A DNA stretch of 64,000 nucleotides from Jhaorihella thermophila (GTDB taxonomy: Bacteria > Pseudomonadota > Alphaproteobacteria > Rhodobacterales > Rhodobacteraceae), in NCBI RefSeq assembly GCF_900108275.1, contig NZ_FNVD01000003.1, positions 207,067 through 271,066 on the forward strand, written 5' to 3'. Below the pieces are notes generated by a model. That model did not search any database. It was not told where the DNA came from and worked only from the letters and a program-made list of their open reading frames with translations. Shown one piece after another: positions 47,323 through 56,056 of the stretch. The position numbers were made by a program, and so were the translations under genes. Numbering within the stretch: position 1 is the stretch's first letter; each line of letters starts with the position of its first letter.

Positions 47323-48018
47323 TCAGCCGTCCAGCTGCCGCGACAGGATGGTCGCGAATTCGTCGGCGAAAGCCTCATAACCGGCCACGATCCGGTCGGC
47401 GTCGGCGGAAAGCTTGTTGTAGAACACCACCGCCGGGATCGCCGCCAGCAGGCCCAGCGCCGTGGCCATCAGGGCCTCGGCAATGCCCGGGGCCACCACG
47501 GCCAGGTTGGTGTTCTGCTGCTGCGCGATCTCGACAAACGCGTTCATGATGCCCCAGACCGTGCCGAAGAGCCCCACGAAGGGTGCCGTCGAGCCGACCG
47601 TGGCCAGCACTGTCAGCCCGCGCTGAAGGAAATCGGCCTCCTTGGCGATCGCCACGTCCATCGACCGGTCGATCCGCGCCTGCGCTCCGGCGATCAACCC
47701 GCCGTCGTTGCGGTGCGACCGCAGCCATTCCTGCATGCCGGCGGCAAAGATCCGCTCGGAACTGCCGTCAGGATCCGGGCCGATCTCGCCATAGAGCTCG
47801 TCCAGCGGCTGGCCCGACCAGAAGGCCTGATCGAAGGCCTCGGCCTCGGCGCGGGCGGCGCGATAGGTGATGAGCTTCTGGATGATGATCGCCCAGGACC
47901 AGAAGGACGCAAGGATCAGGACGACGACGACCAGTTTCACGGTCAGCGTGGCGCGCGCGAACAGCGCCCACAGGGACATGTCGATCCCTTGCGCCAAAGC
48001 CAGAGTTTCTGCTTCCAT
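47323..48018 (-). CDS. tolQ: Tol-Pal system proton channel TolQ
   Basis: 231 residues of the MotA/TolQ/ExbB family with three membrane helices: about 15-38, 135-158 and 168-192. The conserved GSTAPFVGLFGTVWGIMNAF and ALMATALGLLAAIPAVVFYN regions line the ion path. It is the first of the tolQRAB-pal-cpoB series. ybgC is 104 nt upstream on the same strand. Confidence 0.96.
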   Translation of the reverse strand: MEAETLALAQGIDMSLWALFARATLTVKLVVVVLILASFWSWAIIIQKLITYRAARAEAEAFDQAFWSGQPLDELYGEIGPDPDGSSERIFAAGMQEWLRSHRNDGGLIAGAQARIDRSMDVAIAKEADFLQRGLTVLATVGSTAPFVGLFGTVWGIMNAFVEIAQQQNTNLAVVAPGIAEALMATALGLLAAIPAVVFYNKLSADADRIVAGYEAFADEFATILSRQLDG

Positions 48019-48122
48019 ATGCCTGCTCTGTTCGGTTCAGCGGCCGTATTCCTTCGGCCTTGACTGCGGCAAACCTATCGCAGTTCGAATGCGATTGCCA
48101 CCTGAACCGCCATGCGGTCACG

Positions 48123-48512
48123 CTATTGCGACTGCAATGCGCGAATCTCTGCCGGCAAGCGCACCGGCTTGCCCGCGCTGTTCATGCAGACCGCCGTGAC
48201 CCGGGCGCGAAAGATCGGCGCGCCGTCGCGCTTGACCACCTGATCCATCACCAGCCGAGCGTTGGTCATGGAGTTGATCGTGGTCTCCACCAACAGCTCG
48301 TCCTCGAATTTCGCGGTCGCGATGTAGTCGGCCTCGATCCGCCGAACCACCCAGACGATCCCCGCCTCGCGCATGGCGTTCTGGTCGTTGCCCAGCCGAC
48401 GCACCCAGTCCGATCGGGCGCGTTCGATATAACGCAGGTAGTTGGCGTGATAGACTATCCCGCCCATGTCGGTGTCTTCGTAGTAAACCCGGATCGGAAA
48501 GGTGTGAATCAT
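48123..48512 (-). CDS. ybgC: Tol-Pal system-associated acyl-CoA thioesterase YbgC
   Basis: 129 residues from ATG 48512 (MIHTFPIRVYYEDTDMGGIV); the longer open frame upstream is not homologous. The hotdog signature YYEDTDMGGIVYHANYLRYI contains the catalytic Asp. It hydrolyses short acyl-CoA thioesters and may link to phospholipid synthesis. It stands in its usual place before tolQ. Confidence 0.93.
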   Translation of the reverse strand: MIHTFPIRVYYEDTDMGGIVYHANYLRYIERARSDWVRRLGNDQNAMREAGIVWVVRRIEADYIATAKFEDELLVETTINSMTNARLVMDQVVKRDGAPIFRARVTAVCMNSAGKPVRLPAEIRALQSQ

Positions 48513-48588
48513 CGCGCTCGCCCGGCTGCCTGCAGCGGCACTCAACCAGCTTGCGCCTCGCCGGGCAAGGGGGCGCCCGCCTCCGACG

Positions 48589-49215
48589 TCACGACCCGCC
48601 CATCCGCAGCCGCGCGAACAGCCGCAGCGCATGGCCCGGATCCCGCGCCACGTCGGGCAGAACCGGATCATAGGCCGCCCGGATCACGCCTGCGATGTCG
48701 GGGCGCAGAATCACCTGCTCGCCCGCCAGCGCCAGAGGTGACCGGTCCCGAAACGCGCCCTCGGCCCAAAGCAGCATCACCTGGGCCACCTGCGCCAGCG
48801 CCAGCGTCTCGGCCGGCTGATCGGCCATCGCCCGATCCATCCGCAGAAAAACGAAGACAGCCCGGATCGCCCCCGCCTCATCGAACCGGAACACGCGATA
48901 CTGGTTCGCCCCCGCCTCTCGCAGCCGGGCCACCAGCGCCGGCAGATCCGGCAACAACCGGCCCAGATCCGGCACCTCCAGCAATTCTTCCCAGTCGCGG
49001 AAAAAGAACATCTGGCAGTTGCTGCCCAATTCGGGATCGGTGCCAGCCATCCTGTGCCCGGCAAGCGCCACGACCGCCTCGAACGCGCCCTTGACCACCG
49101 CAAGGGTTTCGTCGGTCACGCCGAACACCACCGGCGCAATGGGCCGCCCCCAGCGCGCGAACAGGAACCCGCCGTCATCGCGGGTGAACAAGGCTTCGAC
49201 CGCCTGCGGTGTCAC
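48589..49215 (-). CDS. Conserved protein of unknown function next to ruvB
   Basis: 208 residues from GTG 49215 (VTPQAVEALFTRDDGG). An ATG at 49239 would add eight residues (MEQDEGGD), but these are encoded by a dispersed intergenic repeat (49226-49271), so the shorter form is preferred. It is soluble and helical, with GFLFARWGRPIAPVVFGVTD, NCQMFFFRDWEELLEVPDLG and RVFRFDEAGAIRAVFVFLRM as the most ordered blocks. No known domain is recognised. It lies between ruvB and ybgC on the same strand. Confidence 0.7.
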   Translation of the reverse strand: MTPQAVEALFTRDDGGFLFARWGRPIAPVVFGVTDETLAVVKGAFEAVVALAGHRMAGTDPELGSNCQMFFFRDWEELLEVPDLGRLLPDLPALVARLREAGANQYRVFRFDEAGAIRAVFVFLRMDRAMADQPAETLALAQVAQVMLLWAEGAFRDRSPLALAGEQVILRPDIAGVIRAAYDPVLPDVARDPGHALRLFARLRMGGS

Positions 49216-49225
49216 ATCGCCACCT

Positions 49226-49271
49226 TCATCTTGCTCCAAATACTCCCGCCGGAGGCAACGGCGAAGCCGTT
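49226..49271 (+). repeat. Dispersed intergenic repeat, TCATCTTGC-ended form (short copy)
   Basis: TCATCTTGCTCCAAATACTC then CCGCCGG and a small AACGGCGAAGCCGTT hairpin. It shares the TCATCTTGC-nn-AAATACTCC core with the copies at 7916 and 35574. It lies between ruvB and the unknown gene and touches the latter's start region. Confidence 0.65.
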
Positions 49272-49285
49272 TCCCACCCTACGCC

Positions 49286-50305
49286 TCAACCGAACAGATC
49301 GTCCTGCCGTCGGGGCGCGGCCATCCCCAGATGATCCCACGCCTTCTGCGCCAGCATCCGACCGCGCGGCGTGCGCTGAATCAATCCCTGCTGCAGCAGA
49401 TAGGGCTCGATCACCTCCTCCAGCGCATCGCGGCTCTCGCTCAGCGCGGCCGAAAGCGTCTCGATCCCCACCGGCCCGCCGCCATAATTCTCGGCAATCA
49501 GCCGCAGGTAACGCCGGTCGCCGCCATCCAGCCCCAGATGATCCACCCCCAACCGCGTGAGCGCGTTGTCGGCGAGCTCGCGCGTGATCCGCCCGTCGCC
49601 CTCGACCACGGCGAAATCCACCACCCGGCGCAGCAGCCGCCCCGCGATCCGGGGCGTGCCGCGCGACCGCCGCGCGATCTCGCGCGCGCCATCCTCGTCC
49701 GCCGGCGCGCCCAGCTTGCGGGCATTGCGGCTGACGATCTCGTGCAGTTCATCGACCGTGTAGAACTGCAGCCGCGTCGGAATCCCGAACCGGTCGCGCA
49801 GCGGCGTGGTGAGCAAACCCATCCGCGTGGTCGCCCCCACAAGCGTAAAGGGCTGCAACTCGATCCGCACGGTGCGCGCCGCCGGCCCCTCGCCGATCAC
49901 CAGATCCAGCTCGAAATCCTCCAGCGCCGGATACAGCACCTCCTCGACCGCCGGATTCAGCCGATGAATCTCGTCGATGAACAGAACGTCCCGCGCCTCG
50001 AGATTGGTCAGGATCGCCGCAAGATCGCCGGCCCGTGCCAGCACCGGGCCGGACGTCATGCGGAAGTTCACCCCCAGCTCGCGCGCCATGATCTGCGCCA
50101 GCGTGGTCTTGCCCAGACCTGGGGGGCCGTGGAACAGCGTGTGATCCATCGCCTCGCCGCGCCGCCGGGCGCTTTCGATGAATATCTTCAGATTCGCCCG
50201 CGCCTCGGCCTGGCCGATGAATTCGTCCAGAGCCTGCGGGCGCAGCGCGCGGTCGTTGTCCTCGGGCAAGGGCTCGGGCCGCAGGGTCGGGTCGCTTTCG
50301 TTCAT
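49286..50305 (-). CDS. ruvB: Holliday junction branch migration ATPase RuvB
   Basis: 339 residues. Walker [15 protein letters not shown], Walker [12 protein letters not shown], sensor region [20 protein letters not shown] and the C-terminal winged helix with [18 protein letters not shown] are all intact. As a hexamer it drives branch migration with RuvA. It follows ruvA by 8 nt; ruvC-ruvA-ruvB form one minus-strand operon. Confidence 0.97.
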   Translation of the reverse strand: MNESDPTLRPEPLPEDNDRALRPQALDEFIGQAEARANLKIFIESARRRGEAMDHTLFHGPPGLGKTTLAQIMARELGVNFRMTSGPVLARAGDLAAILTNLEARDVLFIDEIHRLNPAVEEVLYPALEDFELDLVIGEGPAARTVRIELQPFTLVGATTRMGLLTTPLRDRFGIPTRLQFYTVDELHEIVSRNARKLGAPADEDGAREIARRSRGTPRIAGRLLRRVVDFAVVEGDGRITRELADNALTRLGVDHLGLDGGDRRYLRLIAENYGGGPVGIETLSAALSESRDALEEVIEPYLLQQGLIQRTPRGRMLAQKAWDHLGMAAPRRQDDLFG

Positions 50306-50313
50306 GGCCTACC

Positions 50314-50991
50314 CTACCCTTTCGGCGCCAGTTTCTTCAACGCGGCCCGGATCAGGTCCGAAGTTTCGGCCTCGGGGTTCTCGCCGGCCGCCTCGGCCAC
50401 GGCCGCCGCCGCTTCGCTGGGGCCGTAACCCAGATTGCCCAAGGCCGACAGCGCATCCGCCTGCGCGCTGGCCCGCGGCGCGGCGGGGGGCGGCGTGGCC
50501 GCGGCCGGCACGGGCGGCTCCGGCTCTTCGATCACCTGCCCCGACGGACCGTCCATCGCATCGGCCACCGTGCCGCCCATCGCCATCACCGACGGCGCCT
50601 TGTCCTTGAGGTCCAGAACGATCCGCTGCGCCGTCTTCGGCCCCACGCCCTTGGCCGCCTTGACCGCCGCCCAGTCCCCCAGCGCGATCGCCCGGCTCAC
50701 CCCGTCCGGCCCCAGCGCGCCCAGGATCGCCAGCGATACCTTGGCGCCGACGCCCTGCACGCTCATCAGCAGCCGGTGCCATTCCTTTTCCACCAGGCTG
50801 GTAAAGCCGAAAAGCTGCATCAGATCCTCGCGCACCACGAGGTCGGTATAGAGCGACACCATCTGCCCCGCCCCCGGCAGCGCCGCCAGAGTCCGGTCCG
50901 AGCAATAGACGATATATCCCACCCCGCGCACGTCGATCAGCACGTGGTCGGCGGCGCGGTAATCCATACGCCCGGTCAGCTTGCCGATCAT
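50314..50991 (-). CDS. ruvA: Holliday junction DNA-binding protein RuvA
   Basis: 225 residues. The OB domain starts [20 protein letters not shown]. Two helix-hairpin-helix motifs lie in [20 protein letters not shown] and [20 protein letters not shown]. The C-terminal UBA-like domain III (about 175-225, [20 protein letters not shown]) contacts RuvB. The linker is longer and more Ala/Pro-rich than in E. coli. It overlaps ruvC by 4 nt. Confidence 0.96.
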   Translation of the reverse strand: MIGKLTGRMDYRAADHVLIDVRGVGYIVYCSDRTLAALPGAGQMVSLYTDLVVREDLMQLFGFTSLVEKEWHRLLMSVQGVGAKVSLAILGALGPDGVSRAIALGDWAAVKAAKGVGPKTAQRIVLDLKDKAPSVMAMGGTVADAMDGPSGQVIEEPEPPVPAAATPPPAAPRASAQADALSALGNLGYGPSEAAAAVAEAAGENPEAETSDLIRAALKKLAPKG

Positions 50992-51488
50992 GATGTCCGA
51001 ACCTCCCGCAACGGCCGTTCCTTCACACCCCCGTAATAGGCATGACAGATCGCGATGGCGAGCGCATCCGCCGCGTCGGCGCCCGCCGGTTCACAGCCCG
51101 GCAGTTGCAGCCGGACCATGTGCTGGACCTGCACCTTGTCGGCGTGCCCCACGCCGACTACCGTCTTCTTCACCTTGTTGGGGGCGTATTCCCCGACCGA
51201 CAGCCCCGCCTCGGCCAGCGCCAGCAACGCCACGCCGCGCGCCTGGCCCAGCTTCAGCGTGCCGGCGCCGTCCTTGTTGACGAAGGTCTGTTCGATCGCC
51301 GCCGTGTCCGGGGCATGGCGCGCCACGACGTCCCGGAGTTGTTCATAAAGGGACAGCAGCCGCGCCGCGAGGTCGGTCCCCTGCGGGTGCAGGTGCCCGT
51401 TGGCGACGTGCGACAACCGGCTGCCCCGTGATTCGATCACCCCCCAGCCAAGGGTGCGAAGCCCCGGATCGATGCCAAGAATGCGCAT
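50988..51488 (-). CDS. ruvC: Holliday junction endonuclease RuvC
   Basis: 166 residues from ATG 51488 ([18 protein letters not shown], the family start); upstream codons are not homologous. The four catalytic acids are visible: D7, the Glu in [11 protein letters not shown], and the two Asp in [16 protein letters not shown]. It resolves junctions moved by RuvAB. First gene of ruvCAB. Confidence 0.96.
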   Translation of the reverse strand: MRILGIDPGLRTLGWGVIESRGSRLSHVANGHLHPQGTDLAARLLSLYEQLRDVVARHAPDTAAIEQTFVNKDGAGTLKLGQARGVALLALAEAGLSVGEYAPNKVKKTVVGVGHADKVQVQHMVRLQLPGCEPAGADAADALAIAICHAYYGGVKERPLREVRTS

Positions 51489-51617
51489 GAAACTGCCCGG
51501 CCCCTGCCCGAATTGTTGCTTTTTCACAGCACTAGCACGAAAGGCGAACATTTTCCAACCGCTTTGACCCCCGGCCAGCCGGGTCCGGACTGCGGCCAAC
51601 CAAGGAGAAATGGGCCA

Positions 51618-51649
51618 AAAGCGACATGCCGCGATGCAGAAAGCGACAT
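51618..51649 (+). promoter_or_regulatory. Direct repeat AAAGCGACAT, candidate regulator site
   Basis: Two identical 10-mers start 22 nt apart, about two turns of DNA, so a dimer could bind on one face. They lie about 130 nt upstream of ruvC and 170 nt upstream of the DUF1127 gene. The binding protein is unknown. Confidence 0.4.
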
Positions 51650-51700
51650 TTTCGATTTCGAATTTCTGCTTTTGTTTTAAACCTGTTACCGCAGGATCGA

Positions 51701-51721
51701 CCTATGCGGCAAACGCATAGG
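51701..51721 (+). promoter_or_regulatory. Perfect hairpin in the DUF1127 gene leader
   Basis: CCTATGCG (51701-51708) and CGCATAGG (51714-51721) form an 8-bp stem with a GCAAA loop, 100 nt before the start codon. It may be a leader RNA structure or an operator. Confidence 0.45.
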
Positions 51722-51820
51722 AACCATGCAGTTTCTGCTGCTTGTGCGAGTCGATTTCGCCTCTTACATGGCGCGGCGCAACGCAGGACGACCTGCACAT
51801 CGAACCGAAGGATCAAGGAT

Positions 51821-52030
51821 ATGGCTGCGATCGACACCACCCGCTCTGCTCATGGCTCTCACGGCCTCGTCGGCCGTATCGGGTCCGTCATCAATCACCT
51901 CGTGGCGGCGTTCACCGCTTGGAACGACGCCCGCGTCACCCGCAAGGCGCTGTCGGCTCTGACCGACCGCGAACTGGAAGACATCGGTCTGACCCGCGCC
52001 GATATTGACCGGATCGCCGGCGGGAACTGA
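51821..52030 (+). CDS. DUF1127 (YjiS-like) small protein
   Basis: 69 residues. The C-terminal DUF1127 motif is clear: WNDARVTRKALSALTDRELE followed by DIGLTRADIDRIA. Such small Arg-rich proteins are common in Rhodobacteraceae, often stress-induced, and some are linked to RNA turnover or small-RNA control; for this one the role is inferred only. ATG 51821 has AAGGAT close upstream. Two hairpins, the second a terminator, follow the stop. Confidence 0.85.
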   Translation: MAAIDTTRSAHGSHGLVGRIGSVINHLVAAFTAWNDARVTRKALSALTDRELEDIGLTRADIDRIAGGN

Positions 52031-52049
52031 GACAACCGAACTCTTCCCG

Positions 52050-52120
52050 GTTTCGCCTCCCCTCCTCCCGAGGCGAAACGGAAAAGACGCCGCGCGGCCT
52101 GGCCACGCGGCGTCTTTCTT
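52050..52120 (+). terminator. Tandem hairpins after the DUF1127 gene
   Basis: First stem GTTTCGCCTC (52050-52059) and GAGGCGAAAC (52070-52079). Second stem AAAGACGCCGCG (52083-52094) and CGCGGCGTCTTT (52106-52117), followed by CTT. The second works in both directions (AAAGA before it) and can also end the minus-strand gene at 52139. Confidence 0.85.
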
Positions 52121-52138
52121 GGTTTGGAGGAACCAATC

Positions 52139-52486
52139 TTATCTGGGCAGGTAGGGCGCAACCCGGTCGGCGATCCATTTCGATGCGGGATCAACCTGCA
52201 TGACCCATGCCCCCGCCTGCTCGACCGCCGTGCCCGTCTTCAGTCTGTCGACTCGTTCAACATAAACACTCGTTCCCAACTGGGCCAACAGCAGCCCCTT
52301 GAACAGCAGAAGACCCGCGATGCAATAGACCAGCGGTCGGAGAGAGAAAGACGACCGCGCGCGAACCGGCTTGGCCACGATCAGGCCATCGGGTCCGACT
52401 TCCGTCACATAGCCCCGTTCCATTTTGCGCTGCCGGCGGTTCAGACGCCGGACGCGTTGTTGAAAGTTGAGCTGACCCCTATCCAT
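52139..52486 (-). CDS. Small single-pass membrane protein of unknown function
   Basis: 115 residues. A strongly basic cytoplasmic N-terminus (RVRRLNRRQRKMERGYVTEV) precedes one membrane helix (about 50-72, LVYCIAGLLLFKGLLLAQLG), followed by a ~43-residue periplasmic tail that may pack as helices. There is no lipobox and no known domain. It is convergent with the DUF1127 gene and upstream of prmA on the same strand with a 107-nt gap. Confidence 0.7.
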   Translation of the reverse strand: MDRGQLNFQQRVRRLNRRQRKMERGYVTEVGPDGLIVAKPVRARSSFSLRPLVYCIAGLLLFKGLLLAQLGTSVYVERVDRLKTGTAVEQAGAWVMQVDPASKWIADRVAPYLPR

Positions 52487-52593
52487 CTTGGCAGCCTTCC
52501 GTTGCTGGCCCCCACCAGCGACGAAAACAAGGTGCCCACGAAATGTGGCAAAATCGTGGCGACCGCCTTGAAACCGCCAGAATCCCGGCCGAA

Positions 52594-53466
52594 TTACGCC
52601 GATTTCGTCAAAGTCAGAGTCGTCCAGGCACCAATCTGTTCACGTTCGACTTCATTGATGCCGGATCGTGCATAAACCTCGGCAATTTCCTGCGCCTGTT
52701 CGTTGAGAATCCCCGACAGAATCGCGAATCCACCCGGCCGCAGATGTGCCGCCACGTCGGGCGCAAGCGCCACCAGCGGCCCCTTGAGGATGTTGGCGAA
52801 GATCAGGTCATAAGGGGCAGCAGCTTTCAGATCGGGGTGGTCGAAGCCCGCGGCCTCCAGACAGGCGACGCGACCGGCCATCCCGTTCGCCGCGAGGTTG
52901 GCCTCGGCCACCTCCACCGCCACGGGGTCGATGTCGCTGGCGAGGATCTCGCCCTGCCACACGCGCGCGGCCGCCAACGCCAGAACGGCAGTGCCGCAGC
53001 CGATATCGGCGATCCTGCGCGCCTCGAACCCGCCCTCGATCAGACGGTCCAGCGCCCGCAGGCAACCCAGCGTGGTGCCGTGATGCCCGGTGCCGAAGGC
53101 CATCGCCGCGTCGATCAACAGAGGGATCCGGTCGGCGGGCACCTTGGCGGCATCGTGGCTGCCGTAGACAAAGAACCTACCGGCCTCGACCGGCGCCAAT
53201 TCCCGCCGCACATGCGCCACCCAGTCGGTTTCCGGCAGTTCCGACACCGCAAAGGGTTTCGCGCCGAACGCCGCCGCCAGCAGCGCCAGCGCAGCCGCGT
53301 CCGGTTCTTCAGTGAAGTAGCCGCCCACTTCCCACAGGCCCGAGCCGTCCTCGACCTCGAACACGCCGACTCCGGTCGGCTGCGGGTCGAGGCGCTCCAT
53401 CGCTTCGCCAAGGGCTTCGGCGGCCGTCTTGCCTTGGAGTGTGGTCAGCGCGGTGTATGTGGGCAT
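52594..53466 (-). CDS. prmA: Ribosomal protein L11 methyltransferase
   Basis: 290 residues from ATG 53466 (MPTYTALTTLQGKTAAEALG); the long frame upstream is not homologous. The SAM-binding motif I is RIADIGCGTAVLALAAARVW. AMAFGTGHHGTTLGCLRALD and IFANILKGPLVALAPDVAAH are PrmA signatures; the family N-I-L motif is seen in ANIL. It trimethylates L11. The N-terminal substrate-recognition domain is divergent. Confidence 0.93.
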   Translation of the reverse strand: MPTYTALTTLQGKTAAEALGEAMERLDPQPTGVGVFEVEDGSGLWEVGGYFTEEPDAAALALLAAAFGAKPFAVSELPETDWVAHVRRELAPVEAGRFFVYGSHDAAKVPADRIPLLIDAAMAFGTGHHGTTLGCLRALDRLIEGGFEARRIADIGCGTAVLALAAARVWQGEILASDIDPVAVEVAEANLAANGMAGRVACLEAAGFDHPDLKAAAPYDLIFANILKGPLVALAPDVAAHLRPGGFAILSGILNEQAQEIAEVYARSGINEVEREQIGAWTTLTLTKSA

Positions 53467-53554
53467 GTCGGCATCTCCGGTATCTGTGCTCTTGCGCCTA
53501 GGACCGCGCGAGCGCGAGGTCAAGCATCCGCCCGCTGCCCTTGCAGCAGCACGC

Positions 53555-54787
53555 CTACGCGGCCGGCGCGGCGGCGAGACGCGACAGGCGCGTTTCGTTG
53601 CCCGGTTCGGGGTGGCGCGGCACCAGCAGCGACAACGACAGCGACCCCAGCGCCATGCCCGCGGCCAGCGCGAACACCGCCGCCGGCGACACGACCCACA
53701 ACAGTCCCAACACCACCGGCAGGAACACCGCCGCGATGTGGTTGATGGTGAATGCCACGGCCGCGGTCGGCGCGATGTCTCCGGGATCGGCAATCTTCTG
53801 GAAGTATGTCTTGAGCGCCAGCGCGAGTCCGAACAGGATATGGTCGATCACATAGAGGATCGCGGCCAGCATCACCCCCCAGTCGAACCAGTAGATGCCC
53901 CCATAGGCGGCAAAGACCAGTGCGAGCCCGGCATATTCGAAGATCAGCGCCCGCCGCTCTCCGAACCGGGCCACGGCACGACCCAGAAACGGCGCGGCCA
54001 CCATGTTGACGATCAGGTTGACGAGATAGAGTCCGGTCAGTTCGTGCACCTCGAAGCCGAACTTCTCGACCATCATGAACCCGGCGAACACCATGAAGAT
54101 CTGCCGCCGCGCGCCCGACATGAACTGCAGCGCGTAATACAGCCAATAGCGCCGCCGCAGCACCATCTCCTTGACTTGGGGATGCGGGGCCTCGAACTGG
54201 GGCCAGGCCACCAGACAGAACAGCGCGATCGCCGCCGTGGTCAGGCCGGCGGTCATGAACACCGCGTTGTAGGTCAGCCCCAGGGGTTCCCACATCAGCA
54301 CGATCAGGACGAATACGACCAGCGTCATCGCCGATCCCGTCCCCATCAGCCAGCCCATGACATGCGGCGCGCGCGCCTTGCTGAGCCATTGCAGTTGCAG
54401 CGACTGGTTCACCGTTTCGTAATAGTGAAAGCCGAGCGAGCTGAGAAAGGTCAGGATCAACAGCCCGCCGAGACTGGGAAACCACGCGGTAAAGGCGGTG
54501 GCAACGCCCAGCAGCGCCAGCGACACCAGTCCCAGCACCTGTTCGCGGACGAAGACGATGATGGCGATCACGCCGACCGCCAGAAAGCCCGGGATCTCGC
54601 GCACAGTGTGCAGCAGACCGATATCGGCCCCGTCAAAGCCTGCCGCCTCGATCACGAAATTGTTGAGCAGCGCATACCAGGCGTAAAAGGCGATCGGCAT
54701 CGCCGCCGCCATCACGAACAACAGCGTCACCGGCCTGCGCCAGAACGGCAGCGTCTCGGATTCAGCAAGGGTGACGAAACGGGTCAT
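53555..54787 (-). CDS. MFS transporter
   Basis: 410 residues with about 12 membrane helices, in two six-helix halves separated by a basic loop (about 205-215, KEMVLRRRYW). The Arg-rich loop in ARFGERRALIFEYAG corresponds to the MFS motif A region of the second half. No substrate-specific family is recognised. It is convergent neither with prmA nor Lrp but lies between them on the minus strand; the neighbours give no hint to the substrate. Confidence 0.8.
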   Translation of the reverse strand: MTRFVTLAESETLPFWRRPVTLLFVMAAAMPIAFYAWYALLNNFVIEAAGFDGADIGLLHTVREIPGFLAVGVIAIIVFVREQVLGLVSLALLGVATAFTAWFPSLGGLLILTFLSSLGFHYYETVNQSLQLQWLSKARAPHVMGWLMGTGSAMTLVVFVLIVLMWEPLGLTYNAVFMTAGLTTAAIALFCLVAWPQFEAPHPQVKEMVLRRRYWLYYALQFMSGARRQIFMVFAGFMMVEKFGFEVHELTGLYLVNLIVNMVAAPFLGRAVARFGERRALIFEYAGLALVFAAYGGIYWFDWGVMLAAILYVIDHILFGLALALKTYFQKIADPGDIAPTAAVAFTINHIAAVFLPVVLGLLWVVSPAAVFALAAGMALGSLSLSLLVPRHPEPGNETRLSRLAAAPAA

Positions 54788-54865
54788 TCCCCGCTCTTAC
54801 GCCTCATTCCGCGACTTGGCGAGTGTAAATGGGCGCACCCCTCCTGCGTCAGCGCACAGTCCAGC

Positions 54866-55318
54866 TCAGGCCCGGCCGTCCTTGGGAGAGCCGATCACGA
54901 CATAGGTCGTCAGCGAGGCGACATGCGGCGTGGTGCCCAGAACCTCGGTATGAAAGGTCTTGTAAGCGGCCAGATCGGCGCATTCCACCCGCAGCAGGTA
55001 TTCGATCGTGCCGGTCACGTTGTGACATTCGGTGACTTCGGGGGCGCGGGCCACGGCGCGCTCGAAGGTTTCCTGCGCCGCTTTGCTGTGATCGTTCAGC
55101 CCGACACCCAGATAGGCGACGAACCCAACGCCCATCGCGGCCGGATCCAGCCGCGCGCGATAACCGAGGATCACCCCGTCGCGTTCCAGTTCCTGCACCC
55201 GGCGCAGGCAGGCCGACGGCGAAAGCCCCACCCGTTCGGCCAGATCAAGATTGCTGATCCGACCGTCGCGCGACATCTCTCGCAATATCTTTCGGTTTAT
55301 CGCATCCATTTTCACCAT
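54866..55318 (-). CDS. Lrp/AsnC-family transcriptional regulator
   Basis: 150 residues. The N-terminal winged helix (about 3-60) holds DAINRKILREMSRDGRISNL and LAERVGLSPSACLRRVQELE. The C-terminal RAM ligand-binding domain (about 68-145) contains VECHNVTGTIEYLLRVECAD. It is divergent from a LysE-type exporter gene across 73 nt, a classic regulator and amino-acid exporter pair; an amino acid is the likely ligand. Confidence 0.92.
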   Translation of the reverse strand: MVKMDAINRKILREMSRDGRISNLDLAERVGLSPSACLRRVQELERDGVILGYRARLDPAAMGVGFVAYLGVGLNDHSKAAQETFERAVARAPEVTECHNVTGTIEYLLRVECADLAAYKTFHTEVLGTTPHVASLTTYVVIGSPKDGRA

Positions 55319-55320
55319 AC

Positions 55321-55357
55321 ATTGCGCAGATTTTCACACTGAGCAACAAAACGCAAT
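55321..55357. promoter_or_regulatory. Inverted repeat in the Lrp/LysE divergent promoter
   Basis: ATTGCG (55321-55326) and CGCAAT (55352-55357) are inverted, with TTTT and AAAA on the inner sides. It lies between the two divergent genes, where an Lrp-type dimer would bind. Candidate operator. Confidence 0.5.
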
Positions 55358-55391
55358 TTCATTCCCCCGAGACGCCGGCAAATTCGCACCC

Positions 55392-55988
55392 ATGACTGCT
55401 GACCTTATCATCGCGCTGGCGCTCTTCGCCTTCGTTTCGTCGATCACGCCGGGGCCGAACAACCTGATGCTGATGGCCTCGGGTGCCAATTTCGGCTTTC
55501 GCCGCACGGTGCCGCACATGCTGGGCGTGGCCCTTGGCTTTGTCTTCCTGCTGCTGGTCGCCGGCGCGGGGCTGATCCGGGTGTTCGAGATCTGGCCGGC
55601 GGTTCATGCGGCCATGAAGGCCGCTTCGGTGGCCTATCTTCTGTGGCTTGCATGGAAGATCGCCACTGCGGCGCCGGTCGGCGAAGGCCGGAGCAGGGGC
55701 AGGCCGCTGACCTTTCTGCAAGCGGCGGCGTTCCAGTGGGTCAACCCCAAGGCCTGGGCGATGGCGCTGACCGCGATCACCGTCTATGCGCCCGACCGGT
55801 CGGCGCAGGCCCTGCTGACCGTGGCGGCGCTGTTCGGGCTGGTCAACCTGCCCTCGGTCGGCACATGGGCGCTGATCGGGCAGGGGCTGGCAGCCTGGCT
55901 GGCCGAACCACGCCGGTTGCGGACATTCAACCGTGTCATGGCGCTGCTGATGGTGGCGACCCTCTGGCCGTTTCTGTCGCCGTCCTGA
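55392..55988 (+). CDS. LysE-family amino-acid exporter
   Basis: 198 residues with about six membrane helices. The family motif at the end of helix 1 is [20 protein letters not shown], and [19 protein letters not shown] is the second conserved region. It exports amino acids or homoserine-lactone-like compounds by proton exchange; the exact substrate is unknown. Its regulator is probably the divergent Lrp protein. Confidence 0.92.
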   Translation: MTADLIIALALFAFVSSITPGPNNLMLMASGANFGFRRTVPHMLGVALGFVFLLLVAGAGLIRVFEIWPAVHAAMKAASVAYLLWLAWKIATAAPVGEGRSRGRPLTFLQAAAFQWVNPKAWAMALTAITVYAPDRSAQALLTVAALFGLVNLPSVGTWALIGQGLAAWLAEPRRLRTFNRVMALLMVATLWPFLSPS

Positions 55989-55997
55989 TTCCGCTTG

Positions 55998-56026
55998 TTG
56001 CATCCGGCGCGATGCGGGGCCATATA
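55998..56026 (+). promoter_or_regulatory. Candidate accA promoter
   Basis: TTGCAT (55998-56003) and CATATA (56021-56026) are separated by 17 nt, about 30 nt before ATG 56057. It begins 10 nt after the lysE-like stop, giving accA its own transcript. Prediction by eye. Confidence 0.5.
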
Positions 56027-56056
56027 GCGCGCAGTCCACGGACCGGAGTGCCCACG

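Larger units (their letters stand above)
51489..51820. other. Divergent control region between ruvC and the DUF1127 gene
   Basis: 332 nt with markedly lower GC in 51630-51690. It contains a direct repeat AAAGCGACAT at 51618-51627 and 51640-51649 (22-nt period) and a perfect hairpin at 51701-51721. No LexA box was found for ruvCAB. No gene is supported. Confidence 0.6.

Noticed and set aside
51489..51820. LexA box for ruvCAB
   Set aside because: GAACATTTTCCAAC near 51548 lacks the second GAAC at the right spacing; no acceptable GAAC-N7-GAAC or GTTC-N7-GTTC was found.
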